Source: Sutcliffiella horikoshii (GTDB lineage Bacteria > Bacillota > Bacilli > Bacillales > Bacillaceae_I). Taken from it: a DNA stretch of 64,000 bases. This document shows, piece by piece, positions 32,742 through 41,304 of the stretch (within the stretch, counting starts at the first letter, position 1; every line of letters begins with the position of its first letter). The notes under the pieces are model-generated. The model was not told the DNA's origin, did not search any database, and worked only from the letters and a program-made list of their open reading frames with translations. The position numbers and the translations under genes were made by a program. The stretch spans positions 1 through 64,000 of the forward strand of contig NZ_RXZI01000008.1 in assembly GCF_021991925.1 (NCBI RefSeq), in the 5' to 3' direction.

Positions 32742-33312
32742 AAACCTTTTATCGATTGCCATCATCATGCTAGCTGTAGCGATTATTTTCGTCAACGTGA
32801 AGAAGGATTCACCCTCTGATGGAAATATTGAAGCAGATAGTGTAGATATCACAAAAGACGAAAGCATCCCAGGGGTAGATCTAGGGGAAGTTCAAGAAGG
32901 GAACACGGCCCCTGATTTTACATTGACCAAACTGGATGGATCGGAATTCAAGCTCTCTGATTACAGAGGCAAGAAGGTCATTCTTAATTTCTGGGCTACC
33001 TGGTGTCCGCCATGTAAAGCGGAAATGCCGCATATGCAATATTTCTATGAAGAAAACCACGAAGAAGTGGAAGTCATCGCTGTTAATCTGACTAATATGG
33101 ATAAAGGAAAAGATGCGATTAGTAAATTTGTAAACGACTACGAGCTCACTTTCGCCATCCCACTTGATGAAGATGGAGACATCGGCATGCAATACCAAGC
33201 CTTCACCATCCCCACGAGCTATGCCATCGACAAAGATGGAGTCATCCAAAAGAAAATCGTCGGCCCTATGGATGAAGCGATGATGAAGAGTATTGTGGAC
33301 GGAATAGATTGA
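32734..33312 (+). CDS. ResA/TlpA-like membrane-anchored thioredoxin
   Basis: A 192-residue protein: N-terminal signal anchor (LLSIAIIMLAVAIIFV), a linker, and a thioredoxin fold with the redox motif WCPPC in ILNFWATWCPPCKAEMP (about residue 92) and cis-Pro loop FTIPTSY. It reduces disulfides outside the membrane with electrons from the CcdA-like protein. TTG start with AAGGAGGAG 8 bp upstream, overlapping the previous gene by 8 bp. Ends the redox operon. Confidence 0.92.
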   Translation: MNKNLLSIAIIMLAVAIIFVNVKKDSPSDGNIEADSVDITKDESIPGVDLGEVQEGNTAPDFTLTKLDGSEFKLSDYRGKKVILNFWATWCPPCKAEMPHMQYFYEENHEEVEVIAVNLTNMDKGKDAISKFVNDYELTFAIPLDEDGDIGMQYQAFTIPTSYAIDKDGVIQKKIVGPMDEAMMKSIVDGID

Positions 33313-33322
33313 ACAAAGGGTA

Positions 33323-33343
33323 GAGGGGACAGGTGCCTTGACC
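33323..33343. repeat. dispersed 3'-end motif, copy
   Basis: GGGGACAGGTGCCTTGACC, 12 bp after the resA-like stop codon; nearly exact consensus. Confidence 0.8.
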
Positions 33344-33385
33344 TGTTCTCGGCGAGTGCTTAGCAACTTACAAAGAATAAGTAAA

Positions 33386-33419
33386 ATGCAGGTGATTACA
33401 TTGATCACCTGCATTTTTA
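33386..33419 (+). terminator. terminator of the redox operon
   Basis: AAATGCAGGTGAT/ATCACCTGCATTT stem and TTTAT; near-identical to the asb terminator including about 20 bp on each side. Confidence 0.92.
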
Positions 33420-33491
33420 TGTTGTTTCAGAAGTAAGTCCTATCTGAATCCTCGGGCATAGCCGCTGGAAGCAGTATCAGGGAAAAGGAAA

Positions 33492-33516
33492 GACGCCAGG
33501 TCCATCACCTGGCGTC
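33492..33516 (-). terminator. terminator of the 33529 gene
   Basis: GACGCCAGGT/ACCTGGCGTC perfect stem followed on the minus strand by TTTCCTTTTCCC. Confidence 0.85.
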
Positions 33517-33528
33517 CATTCGTTGTTA

Positions 33529-34884
33529 TTAGATTTTAGGTCCGTTAAAGTCATTGTTATCAAACTTTTTCGGTGTGTTCGGAGTGTAAGGTGTATTTGG
33601 TGTATTTGGCGTGTTTTGGTCTTTCTCAATTTTCTTCTCAAAACGCTCCAGGTTTCGCTTGGCGAAATCTCTGCCGCCGATCCCAAATGAGATGGCAAAC
33701 GCTATGGATAACGCACCAAGAATCAGCAAGAAGCCGATGTTTACGATGGTTTTAGCAAATCCTAGTTGGTCTAAAGCCATGAATACCGCGAACACAATGA
33801 TGATATACTTCACAAGAGCTGCTGTGAAGGAGCTGTTAGTGTACTTTTTCAACACTTTCTGAAGCAGGTTGCCTCCAAATAAAGCAAGTCCTAGAATGAT
33901 TAGGGCACTGATCACCATTGGTAAGTAAAGAATGATCGCATTCCCGATATTATTCAATACATCAAGATTCAACACATTCAGTGCTTCCACTGTGAAGAAT
34001 AGAATGATGAGTACCTTCACCGTTTGTCCAATGATGTTGACAAGGTCAAATCTTGGAGCTTGGGATTGGTCCAGCCCCATGGATTGATAGATGTTGTTAA
34101 TGCCTGTACGACGCAATAGCCCTGTAAGGAGTTGTGCTGCAAATTTCGCTAAGTAATAACCAGCCAGTAATAAAATAATGGCTACGAAAATATTAGGAAT
34201 CATATTTAAAATGGTAGTTAACACTGACACGATTGGTTCAGAGATCGTACTAATATTCAGTGTTTCCAAGGCAACTGTCACAATCGGAATAAGGATGACA
34301 GCAAAAAGGATATTGGAGATGATTTTTGCCAATGTACCTTTGTTGATTTGAGATTCGTTTGCATTTGGTGAAGTGGCAGTTCCACTGGCAGTATGAGATG
34401 TTGTTCCTCCCAATCGATCAAACCAATGATCAACATTGAGGCTTAATAGAAGATTATAGATAAGGTCTCGGACCAGTTTAGCGATAAAGTATCCGATAAT
34501 CAGGAGAATAGCTGCTGCAAATAAATTTGGCAGGAAAGCTAGGAACTTCTGTACCATATCGGTGATCGGTTGAGATACACTTCTCATGTTCAGTGCATCC
34601 AGAATACTTGGCAGGAACAGAATGAACACTAGGAAGTAAATGACTTTCCCAATGGAATGGAGGACGCTTTTGCCTTGTTTCTCATTCTTGACCATTCTGG
34701 ATTTAGCCATTGCTTTGGTCAATCCGACCTTCACAAACAGCTTTACGACAATGGCCTTAACGACCGTTGCAACAATCCATGCCAATAAGAGCAATAGAAG
34801 TGCCACGATAACATTAGGTATAGCCTCAATTAAAGAATTTAGTGCATTTTGGAAACTATAGTTCACATCATTCAATAAACTCAC
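33529..34884 (-). CDS. mechanosensitive-channel-like TM-helix repeat protein
   Basis: A 451-residue membrane protein built of repeated units of the 'conserved TM helix' type: PNVIVALLLLLLAWIVA (about 24), PNLFAAAILLIIGYFIAKLVRDL (about 122), PNIFVAIILLLAGYYLAKFAAQLL (about 236) and LPMVISALIILGLALFGGNLL (about 325), then an MscS-like segment (IAFAISFGIGGRDFAKR, about 395). Likely a small-conductance mechanosensitive channel relative (CmpX-like). The cytoplasmic C-terminus carries TPN-TPN-TPY-TPN-TP repeats, a low-complexity run of the DNA. Monocistronic. Confidence 0.8.
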   Translation of the reverse strand: MSLLNDVNYSFQNALNSLIEAIPNVIVALLLLLLAWIVATVVKAIVVKLFVKVGLTKAMAKSRMVKNEKQGKSVLHSIGKVIYFLVFILFLPSILDALNMRSVSQPITDMVQKFLAFLPNLFAAAILLIIGYFIAKLVRDLIYNLLLSLNVDHWFDRLGGTTSHTASGTATSPNANESQINKGTLAKIISNILFAVILIPIVTVALETLNISTISEPIVSVLTTILNMIPNIFVAIILLLAGYYLAKFAAQLLTGLLRRTGINNIYQSMGLDQSQAPRFDLVNIIGQTVKVLIILFFTVEALNVLNLDVLNNIGNAIILYLPMVISALIILGLALFGGNLLQKVLKKYTNSSFTAALVKYIIIVFAVFMALDQLGFAKTIVNIGFLLILGALSIAFAISFGIGGRDFAKRNLERFEKKIEKDQNTPNTPNTPYTPNTPKKFDNNDFNGPKI

Positions 34885-35098
34885 TCCTTTTTTGTTGTAT
34901 GTAAAAGTAACAGCAAAACTATTTTTCTATAAGTTTTTCTGCTTCCATTACATTTACGGGTGTAATAGCCTCTTTTGTCATAAAATAAACTATTTTGTTG
35001 AAATCTATTTCAAAATAGAATCTTCCAAATTATGAAAACGAAACATTATTACTCGTTAATCGTATAGGTAGTAAAGTTTATTGAATGGGGAATCTTTC

Positions 35099-35629
35099 AT
35101 GAAAAGAATGAAGGTTTTATTAATATTGGCTTTAGTTTTCAGTGTTTTTGTCGCTTGTGCACAAATTCATTCTGTTCATCCATTCCCTAAGGATATGGAA
35201 GGAATAGAAGAATTTCCTTATCCATTTAAACTACCAACATATCTACCCTACAGTGTAGAAAAAGTGGAAATAGTTGATTACATGCAGACAGTTGAAACAC
35301 TACCGGATGATATTGCCCAAACACAAGCGAATGACTTCGTTTTAACCGTTGGGGTGAAAGGGGCTTCTGGTGAGAATCTATTATTTATAGAGATTAAGCC
35401 ATTTGAAGAATTAAATGAAATAAAAGAAAATAATAGTGAAGTTATCTTATCAAATAACGATACTCAGGCTAAATATTCCTATAGGGAAGATTCGCAAACG
35501 ATGACATGGAACGATAAGGAGTTAAATTATAGTATCATTGGGTTTCTTTCCAGTAATGGCAACAAATTATATGAACGAAAAGAACTAGAAAAGATGGCAA
35601 ACTCTTTTGAAGTTTACAACACCAAATAG
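35099..35629 (+). CDS. small exported lipoprotein, unknown
   Basis: From ATG 35099 a 176-residue lipoprotein: signal peptide KVLLILALVFSVFVAC with the lipidated Cys at about residue 20. The mature part (YPFKLPTYLPYSVEKVEIVDYM; KLYERKELEKMANSF at the end) follows the DUF4367-like plan, like the pseudogene at 13920-14432: a 'P-x-YLP' entry strand and a final 'A-x-S-F/M'. Ligand and role unknown. An in-frame TTG at 35081 is less likely. A copy-like motif (GGCGCGCCTGTCGC) follows the stop. Confidence 0.65.
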   Translation: MKRMKVLLILALVFSVFVACAQIHSVHPFPKDMEGIEEFPYPFKLPTYLPYSVEKVEIVDYMQTVETLPDDIAQTQANDFVLTVGVKGASGENLLFIEIKPFEELNEIKENNSEVILSNNDTQAKYSYREDSQTMTWNDKELNYSIIGFLSSNGNKLYERKELEKMANSFEVYNTK

Positions 35630-35665
35630 TCGGCGCGCCTGTCGCTTGTACTAGATTATTTTTTT

Positions 35666-35742
35666 GTAAGCACGAGAGAAGCGGATGGTTGGCAGAACGT
35701 GGTAGAATTAGTGGAAGGGTTTAAAAAGGAAGAGTTTTCCTA
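35666..35742 (+). pseudogene. possible 3'-end remnant of a lost gene
   Basis: An open stretch reads READGWQNVVELVEGFKKEEFS and stop, with normal coding composition but no start, between the dispersed-motif-like sequence and the dinB gene. It resembles the last helix of an SRPBCC/AHSA1 protein. Weak evidence. Confidence 0.3.
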
Positions 35743-35760
35743 ATTTAAGGAGGGAATGGA

Positions 35761-36258
35761 ATGTTTACTTCAGTAAATGATTTTTTAAATGAATGGAAAC
35801 AAGAAGCTACTGTTACCCAAAAAGTGTTGGATGCGCTGACAGATGAATCGTTGAATCAGGAAGTATCCCCGGGATTATACAGTGTTGGAAGCCTTGCTTG
35901 GCATATTACAGGATCCGCATACTACTTTCCTGCTCAGGTCGGGTTAAGATTTGAGGTTCCTGACATCCAAAAAGAGACCCCAAAATCAGCTGCTGAAATC
36001 AGCGAGGCCTACAAAACAATCAGTCAGCGCTTTACACAAGCATTTTCTGAACAAATTACAGATGAAACGATGAACAAAGTTGTGAATTTATTTGGTGGAG
36101 ACATGCCACTTCAGGCTGTATTCCGTCTGCTGATCCAACATCAGGCACATCATCGTGGTCAATTGACTGTCCTTATGAGACAAGCTGACTTGAAAGTTCC
36201 TGGAGTGTATGGTCCTAGTAAAGAAGAATGGGAAGCAATGAATGCTCAAAAGAGCTGA
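35761..36258 (+). CDS. DinB-family protein
   Basis: A 165-residue four-helix DinB/YfiT-like protein with metal-ligand histidines in SVGSLAWHITGSAYYF (about residue 48) and LLIQHQAHHRGQLTVLMRQA (about 127-131), the canonical HxxxHRGQ end. The YGPSKEEWEAM C-terminus is typical of the Bacillus branch. Putative metal-dependent thiol transferase or stress protein. Strong AAGGAGGGAATGGA-ATG site. Followed by its own terminator. Confidence 0.85.
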   Translation: MFTSVNDFLNEWKQEATVTQKVLDALTDESLNQEVSPGLYSVGSLAWHITGSAYYFPAQVGLRFEVPDIQKETPKSAAEISEAYKTISQRFTQAFSEQITDETMNKVVNLFGGDMPLQAVFRLLIQHQAHHRGQLTVLMRQADLKVPGVYGPSKEEWEAMNAQKS

Positions 36259-36276
36259 TATCGTCATGATGCAATA

Positions 36277-36298
36277 AGCCGGCCTACGCCGGTTTTTT
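36277..36298 (+). terminator. terminator of the dinB gene
   Basis: GCCGGC/GCCGG stem followed by TTTTTT. Confidence 0.85.
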
Positions 36299-36336
36299 GT
36301 ATTGGCTGTTATTTTAAACTTAATGGAGGGGATAAA

Positions 36337-37026
36337 ATGAAGGTTATTGGACTTATTGGCGGAATGAGTTGGGAATCTTCTGTTGAGTATTATCGGATGA
36401 TCAATCAAGAGATTAAGAGAAGATTGGGGGGATTACATTCCGCGAAATGTTTATTATACAGTGTTGATTTTCATGAAATAGAACGTTACCAATCAGAAGG
36501 CGCCTGGGAAAAGGCCGGTGAAGTGTTAGGTGATGCTGCGCGTTCTTTAGAAATGGGGGGAGCAGACTTTATTGTCATTTGTACCAATACAATGCACAAA
36601 GTTGTAAAGGACATCGAGTCAAAAATAACCATTCCGCTATTGCATATCGCAGATGCAACCGCAGCCCAAATCAAGGAGAAAGGTATAGATTCGGTTGGAT
36701 TATTAGGCACAAGGTACACCATGGAGCAAGACTTTTATAAATCTCGCTTAGAGAGGAACGGAATAAAAGTTATTGTACCAAATGAAAAGGAAAGAGAAAT
36801 TATAAACAAAGTCATTTATGAAGAGTTATGTTTAGGTGACATTCAACAAAAATCAAGGGATTACTATAAGAAAGTCATCCAAGGCTTAATTGAATCTGGT
36901 GCCAAAGGGATTATCTTAGGCTGTACTGAAATTGGACTATTGATAAAACCGGAGGATTCAGATGTTCCTCTATTTGACACAGCCTACATCCATGCTTTGG
37001 AGGCGGTGAATATGTCCTTAGAATGA
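36337..37026 (+). CDS. aspartate/glutamate racemase family protein
   Basis: A 229-residue PLP-independent racemase of the RacX/YgeA group. The two catalytic cysteines are in FIVICTNTMHKV (about residue 83) and GIILGCTEIGLL (about residue 196); the N-terminal IGLIGGMSWESSVEYYRMIN is a group signature. It interconverts L- and D- forms of an amino acid (aspartate or a broader range) for peptidoglycan or biofilm turnover. GGAGGGG precedes the ATG. Followed closely by the ASCH gene, probably co-transcribed. Confidence 0.88.
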   Translation: MKVIGLIGGMSWESSVEYYRMINQEIKRRLGGLHSAKCLLYSVDFHEIERYQSEGAWEKAGEVLGDAARSLEMGGADFIVICTNTMHKVVKDIESKITIPLLHIADATAAQIKEKGIDSVGLLGTRYTMEQDFYKSRLERNGIKVIVPNEKEREIINKVIYEELCLGDIQQKSRDYYKKVIQGLIESGAKGIILGCTEIGLLIKPEDSDVPLFDTAYIHALEAVNMSLE

Positions 37027-37051
37027 GAAATGCAAATTAGGGGTGGAAGAA

Positions 37052-37441
37052 ATGAAGAAAATGACGTTATGGGGAAGAGATGAACAGGACGATAGATTGC
37101 TTTTAGAAGTCATAAGAGGAGAGAAAACCGCAACATGTACTCCGAAAGTTTGGTATTATGACTCCCCAGAAGAACCACCTACGGAAGTAGGGGATCTCGT
37201 TGCGGTATATGACCAACAAGGGAACCACAGGTGTACCATCTTGATTACGGAAAACTATGAGATTACTTTCGGGGATGTAGACGAGAGGATTGCAAAAGCA
37301 GAAAACGTTAAATCAGTAGAGGAGTTCCGGCAAGACCACATCGTTAGCTGGAAAGAAGCGTTACGACATGAGGGTATTGGTTTAGATGATAATACCATCA
37401 TAGTTGTAGAGCACTTTGAGTTAGTGGAGGTAATTGCCTAA
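37052..37441 (+). CDS. ASCH-domain protein
   Basis: A 129-residue ASCH/PUA-like domain protein. The RNA/nucleotide-binding pattern is visible: LEVIRGEKTATCTPK (GxKxxT signature), VGDLVAVYDQQGNHRCTILITE and AKAENVKSVEEFRQDHIVSW. Some small ASCH proteins hydrolyse N4-acetylcytidine (YqfB); here the role is unknown. ATG 37052 is preferred because AGGGGTGG lies 5-7 bp upstream; a GTG at 37043 would start inside that site. Confidence 0.8.
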   Translation: MKKMTLWGRDEQDDRLLLEVIRGEKTATCTPKVWYYDSPEEPPTEVGDLVAVYDQQGNHRCTILITENYEITFGDVDERIAKAENVKSVEEFRQDHIVSWKEALRHEGIGLDDNTIIVVEHFELVEVIA

Positions 37442-37450
37442 TAAAGAGTT

Positions 37451-37472
37451 GGAGGGACAGATACTGTGACCC
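37451..37472. repeat. dispersed 3'-end motif, copy
   Basis: GGGACAGATACTGTGACCC core, 7 bp after the ASCH stop codon. Confidence 0.65.
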
Positions 37473-37509
37473 GATGGTAAAAAAGTGCCCTCCCTTTCTC
37501 AACAAGTAA

Positions 37510-37950
37510 TCACTCGCCTCCCGAAACCGAACGAAAGGATACCTCTTTTCCGTTATGAAAAAGTTTGACTATATCATACTCTTTGTTGAGGTTTACTCTA
37601 TAAATGCGGCTATGTTCCGATGACGAACTCGATAGGTCAGTGGTTTCTTCACTCGTATAGAGTATGTTTAAAACATCCTTCTCGATATCAACATCAAAGT
37701 CAGTAAGAATTTCAGCTTTCTCACCCTGTACAACATTGGAGGAATTGAAGTATACAAACATGGAGTTATTCGCGTTATCCATATAAAGGTGCGCGCCATT
37801 ATCCGCTTCTACACTTTCAAAATAAGCGAGAATCTCCTTGCTTAAATCCCCTTGTGTTACATTTAAATAGTTCACTGAAGTAGCTGTGTAACTACATCCA
37901 CCTAATACCAATACTGCGATATAAAATAATAATAACCCCATTCTCCTCAT
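37510..37950 (-). CDS. small lipoprotein, unknown
   Basis: A 146-residue exported lipoprotein with signal peptide MGLLLFYIAVLVLGGC (lipidated Cys19). The mature region is acidic and rich in Asn/Ser, without a motif that I recognise. The 5' end of this gene, with its divergent promoter region and the DUF421 gene, is duplicated in decayed form at 41305-42057. AGGGGGAATTAAG precedes the ATG. Confidence 0.65.
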   Translation of the reverse strand: MRRMGLLLFYIAVLVLGGCSYTATSVNYLNVTQGDLSKEILAYFESVEADNGAHLYMDNANNSMFVYFNSSNVVQGEKAEILTDFDVDIEKDVLNILYTSEETTDLSSSSSEHSRIYRVNLNKEYDIVKLFHNGKEVSFRSVSGGE

Positions 37951-38145
37951 CTTAATTCCCCCTCATTTAGTATATTTTACCATGAAACTACATGGAGTTT
38001 CTTAAAAATCTTACATCACTAATAATCTGTCCTTGTCCTCTCCGCATTGCATTTCCAACCAGGAATCAAACTTTATTTTTGTAACGTTTGTATTTTCATC
38101 AAAGGGGAAAAAGCAATCATATAGTAAAAAAACAGGGGTGTTCAA

Positions 38146-38655
38146 ATGTTTTTTAGTGGGATTGAGCCCATCGTAAGAACTTTATTGATAGGATTTCTGG
38201 CATATATAGGCTTGATTTTAGTTTTAAGAATTTCCGGAAAGAGAACGCTTACTAAAATGAATGCATTTGATCTTGTTGTTACAGTGGCGATCGGGTCGAC
38301 ACTAGCAACTATTCTACTGAGCAAGGATGTAGCTTTAGCGGAAGGATTCACGGCATTCATTCTTTTGATTGGGATGCAATATATCATAACTTGGTTGTCC
38401 GTCCGTTCTGACTTTTTCAGTGGCATGATAAAGTCTAGTCCAGAGCTTTTGTATTATAATGGAGCATTTCTAAAAAAGGTGATGAAAAAAGAAAGGATAT
38501 TGGAAAAAGAGATTCTCCAGGCTGCAAGGTCAAGTGGAATCAAGTCGATGAATGAAGTAGAAGCTGTCGTATTAGAAACGGATGGAAGGATATCGGTGAT
38601 AAAAAAGGCCGAAAAGAAGGAGGATTCCACTTTGATGGATTTGAAAGGGGAATAG
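38146..38655 (+). CDS. DUF421 (YetF-like) membrane protein
   Basis: A 169-residue protein of the YetF/YdfS/YkjA group: three N-terminal helices (residues about 9-27, 41-60, 64-83) and the conserved cytoplasmic DUF421 domain (SPELLYYNGAFLKKVMKKERILEKEILQAARSSGIKSMNEVEAVVLETDGRIS reads in pieces at about 100-152). RISGKRTLTKMNAFDLVVTVAIGS is the family hallmark. In B. subtilis relatives are made during sporulation; function unknown. A degraded second copy lies 3.4 kb downstream. Confidence 0.85.
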   Translation: MFFSGIEPIVRTLLIGFLAYIGLILVLRISGKRTLTKMNAFDLVVTVAIGSTLATILLSKDVALAEGFTAFILLIGMQYIITWLSVRSDFFSGMIKSSPELLYYNGAFLKKVMKKERILEKEILQAARSSGIKSMNEVEAVVLETDGRISVIKKAEKKEDSTLMDLKGE

Positions 38656-38739
38656 TGTCTAGGAACAGCAGTGCTTTTCTCAGAAATAAAAGAAATGGGT
38701 GATTGTTGTAACGGGTCTGATCCCTATCACATCTTCGAT

Positions 38740-38778
38740 TGGGCGCTATCCTTTAGCAAGGATCAGCGCTCATTTTTA
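38740..38778 (+). terminator. terminator of the DUF421 gene
   Basis: GGGCGCTATCCTT/AAGGATCAGCGCTC stem (one mismatch) followed by ATTTTTATG. Confidence 0.85.
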
Positions 38779-38869
38779 TGCTAGGGCCAGATTACGGAGC
38801 ACGATAGTAGCAAATACATATTACAAGGATAAGAAAGAAGAGCTTCCTCAGAAGGTCTTATTCGTTTAT

Positions 38870-39328
38870 TTATATTATTTTTGCCACTCCCAATGCATAG
38901 TGACTAAATAATATATTCTCTACAACCTCTCCTTGAGATTCTTCACATTCAATGATTACAATTATTTCGGATTGGAATCCCTTTAGAAGTCTTCTCTGCT
39001 TTTTTAATATGATTTCTGTAAATAGACGAATAATAACCCCTATTATAAATCCAATCGCTGCACCAATAAGTCCCCAGTATATGGGTCCCCATGCTAATCT
39101 AAATCCTATGCTTGCTCCAATAACTGATAATGCAGTACCTAACGCTGCGCCAATATCAATCAGCGATGTCCCATCTGATCGATGGAGTGTATCAAATACT
39201 TTATGTGTCTCCTTTCTATTATCAAGAGGAACTACAAAGATACTTTCCTTTTTTATACCCTTTTTCTCTAACGTATTGAGTGCCATTTCTAGATGAATGG
39301 TATGTTCAAAAGTTGAATATAGTTGCAT
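38870..39328 (-). CDS. glycine-zipper membrane protein, unknown
   Basis: A 152-residue protein. The N-terminal 55 residues are soluble and begin MQLYSTFEHTIHLEMALNTLEKKGI...IFVVPLD, reminiscent of general-stress (YflT-like) or DUF1269-type domains. Two glycine-rich helices follow (LIDIGAALGTALSVIGASIGFRLAW and YWGLIGAAIGFIIGVIIRLF), then a short hydrophilic tail. I do not recognise a named family. It is 2 bp downstream of the 39331 gene, hence the same operon. Confidence 0.65.
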   Translation of the reverse strand: MQLYSTFEHTIHLEMALNTLEKKGIKKESIFVVPLDNRKETHKVFDTLHRSDGTSLIDIGAALGTALSVIGASIGFRLAWGPIYWGLIGAAIGFIIGVIIRLFTEIILKKQRRLLKGFQSEIIVIIECEESQGEVVENILFSHYALGVAKII

Positions 39329-39330
39329 AA

Positions 39331-40119
39331 TTAATTCACCTTTTTTCCTTTTAATACTCGAAAAGAAGAAGATTGGTAATTGTTGATGAAAAAGGAGCGT
39401 TGTTCTTTATCGTAAAGTTTGTTGTTTTCCACTGTATTGGCATATGAATCATATATAGAAAAGCCATAAAGGGAAGGGAGGAATAACAGCCACTGAGGGT
39501 TAAGAACTGAGGTAGCTTTAGCAATATCTCCTAAGAATAATAATACGACAGCATCCCCTAAATGAGAAAAATAAAAAAAGATAACATTCCAAACAATAAC
39601 AAAGAAAGCTGTAATAATTCTATGAATATAAAGTTGACCTAACCCAGGAATAAAAAGGGACCAGATTATAGCCATTACAGGATTTCTTTTATCTAGATAA
39701 TTGATCTCCATCGAACCTATACTAAATGTATTAAATTTATGTTCTTCGCGATCAGCCACTATATAGATCTTATTTAAATCAACGGTTGTACGATAGCTAT
39801 CCCAGATGGCAAATATATACACAGGAATGTAAATCAGCAACCACTGTGTGTCTAACACTTCTTTTGCTAAATTAATTTCCCCTTGAAAAGAGTAAACCAT
39901 AGCAAGATTAACATGTGCCTTAATATTAATTACAACTTCCCATAAAAGTAATACAAGGCCACGTAAATACTTGGACAGTAGTAAGTGGCCAAATCCAGGA
40001 AAGGCTGCACTCCACCATGCGATTATATAGGGGTTTCTGAGGTGTATTTGAGTAGTTCCTAAAACACTAACGTGAGCCCGATATCTTCTAGCTGTATTGT
40101 CATTATTATAATTATCCAT
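39331..40119 (-). CDS. internally duplicated TM2-like membrane protein
   Basis: A 262-residue membrane protein made of two tandem units of about 110-125 residues. Unit 1: NPYIIAWWSAAFPGFGHLLLSKYLRG ... DTQWLLIYIP ... WDSYRTTVDLNKIY; unit 2: NPVMAIIWSLFIPGLGQLYIHRI ... NPQWLLFLPS ... YDSYANTVENNKLY (quoted in part). Each has the 'S-x-x-x-PG-x-G' helix start of TM2-type domains. Function unknown; operon with the glycine-zipper gene. Confidence 0.7.
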   Translation of the reverse strand: MDNYNNDNTARRYRAHVSVLGTTQIHLRNPYIIAWWSAAFPGFGHLLLSKYLRGLVLLLWEVVINIKAHVNLAMVYSFQGEINLAKEVLDTQWLLIYIPVYIFAIWDSYRTTVDLNKIYIVADREEHKFNTFSIGSMEINYLDKRNPVMAIIWSLFIPGLGQLYIHRIITAFFVIVWNVIFFYFSHLGDAVVLLFLGDIAKATSVLNPQWLLFLPSLYGFSIYDSYANTVENNKLYDKEQRSFFINNYQSSSFRVLKGKKVN

Positions 40120-40340
40120 GAAGTACTCCCTGAATATTTTTTATCTTGTTATTTATCCCCTTAAAGGAATCATGTATACAAACAATGGATTTCTAAGGCG
40201 CATAATTAATGGGGGGGGAAATAGGACACCTCAATAAGTGGAATCCTTCAAGCAATCCCAATTCACGAATTTAAAGACATTCTAGAGATATGTGAAATGA
40301 GTAGTAACGTTTATCGCACGGAAAAAATCCAGAGATTACT

Positions 40341-40832
40341 CTAAGTATTCTCTGGAACACGAGTATTATCAGCTCCTCTAACCAATGCAATAAAAGTACG
40401 GGAAACGAGAAAAGTCAAGCTCATGGTTAAAAAGCTATGATAAATATTCCAACCATTTTTAAATTTGATGAGACTTGTACGCTTTTCAAAAAAGTTTTCG
40501 AGTATAGTCATTGGGACACTGAAGTAAAATGTTTTTACAATAATCAAGAAGAGATTGGACGACTTAGTGATTTGGTTATAGTAAACACATACCACTGGAA
40601 AAAGTAAATAATCAAAAATAACGCTAATATCAAACCATTTAACTAATTTAACAGGATACATTATTTTATTTTTAGTGACTAATGTCTTATCTAGGATGGT
40701 TGAGATATATCCTTTAAATAGGAAAATCAATAGCCAATCTTTAGCTGGAGGTTTCCTAATTAAATTGACAAACATAATTAATCCAAGGACCAATAGGAAT
40801 CTTAGAGTGTTTTTTTCAAAACGCTGTGTCAT
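40341..40832 (-). CDS. CBO0543-family membrane protein
   Basis: A 163-residue protein with four to five helices. LIRKPPAKDWLLIFLFKGYISTILD (residues 25-49) is the hallmark of the CBO0543 family of Firmicutes, common in sporeformers and often in several copies; NGWNIYHSFLTMSLTFLVSRTFI near the end also fits. No function is known. Stands alone with poor upstream signals (no clear ribosome site). Confidence 0.7.
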   Translation of the reverse strand: MTQRFEKNTLRFLLVLGLIMFVNLIRKPPAKDWLLIFLFKGYISTILDKTLVTKNKIMYPVKLVKWFDISVIFDYLLFPVVCVYYNQITKSSNLFLIIVKTFYFSVPMTILENFFEKRTSLIKFKNGWNIYHSFLTMSLTFLVSRTFIALVRGADNTRVPENT

Positions 40833-41183
40833 TATTCTTGCCCCACTTTTTTATAAAAGTTGAATTAGATAAAAACAACCTAACATAATAGAATTCGCTT
40901 TTTGTATCAACAAAGATCTTTTAATTATTGTTCTTTACAATTTGATAGTAAACCCGTTTCTTGAGTCAAATGATTGTTAGAAGCTTAAACTCTACACTGT
41001 AGGCGGTAAATATTACGGCGGCAACTACTACCTATCTGTTGTGATAACAACTATGATTTCCTTAATGAATTTAATTATGTTATTTTAAATCTTATTTTGT
41101 GACAGGTCACCGAACCCGTTATGATTGTTGTCCGTTTTTTCTTGTCTAAAGACATGAAAATTACAGTATCCATAGCTCAAAAA
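40833..41183. other. intergenic region, no feature recognised
   Basis: About 350 bp, AT-rich, without an ORF. GTGACAGGTCACCGAACCC near 41100 is faintly like the dispersed 3'-end motif. Confidence 0.4.
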
Positions 41184-41302
41184 GCTGCCGTGACAGGACA
41201 TTGAACAGCCATGGCAGGCGAAGAACTGGCAAGCGGACTAACTAAACTTGTGGAAGACTTTGAATCAGTCGCCATCCCAGACTATGGAAAATACGTATAA
41301 AC
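41184..41302 (+). pseudogene. decayed 3' fragment of the 47523 metallo-hydrolase gene
   Basis: About 115 bp nearly identical to 48247-48365 (VTGHGTAMAGEELASGL...AIPDYGKYV stop), with a TGA replacing a glycine codon. Joined directly to the next duplicated segment. Confidence 0.85.
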
Positions 41303-41304
41303 AC

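Noticed and set aside
38087-38110. Possible sigma-B promoter (GTTTGT-12-GGGGAA) before the DUF421 gene
   Set aside because: The -10 part fits GGGTAT poorly; not enough to call.
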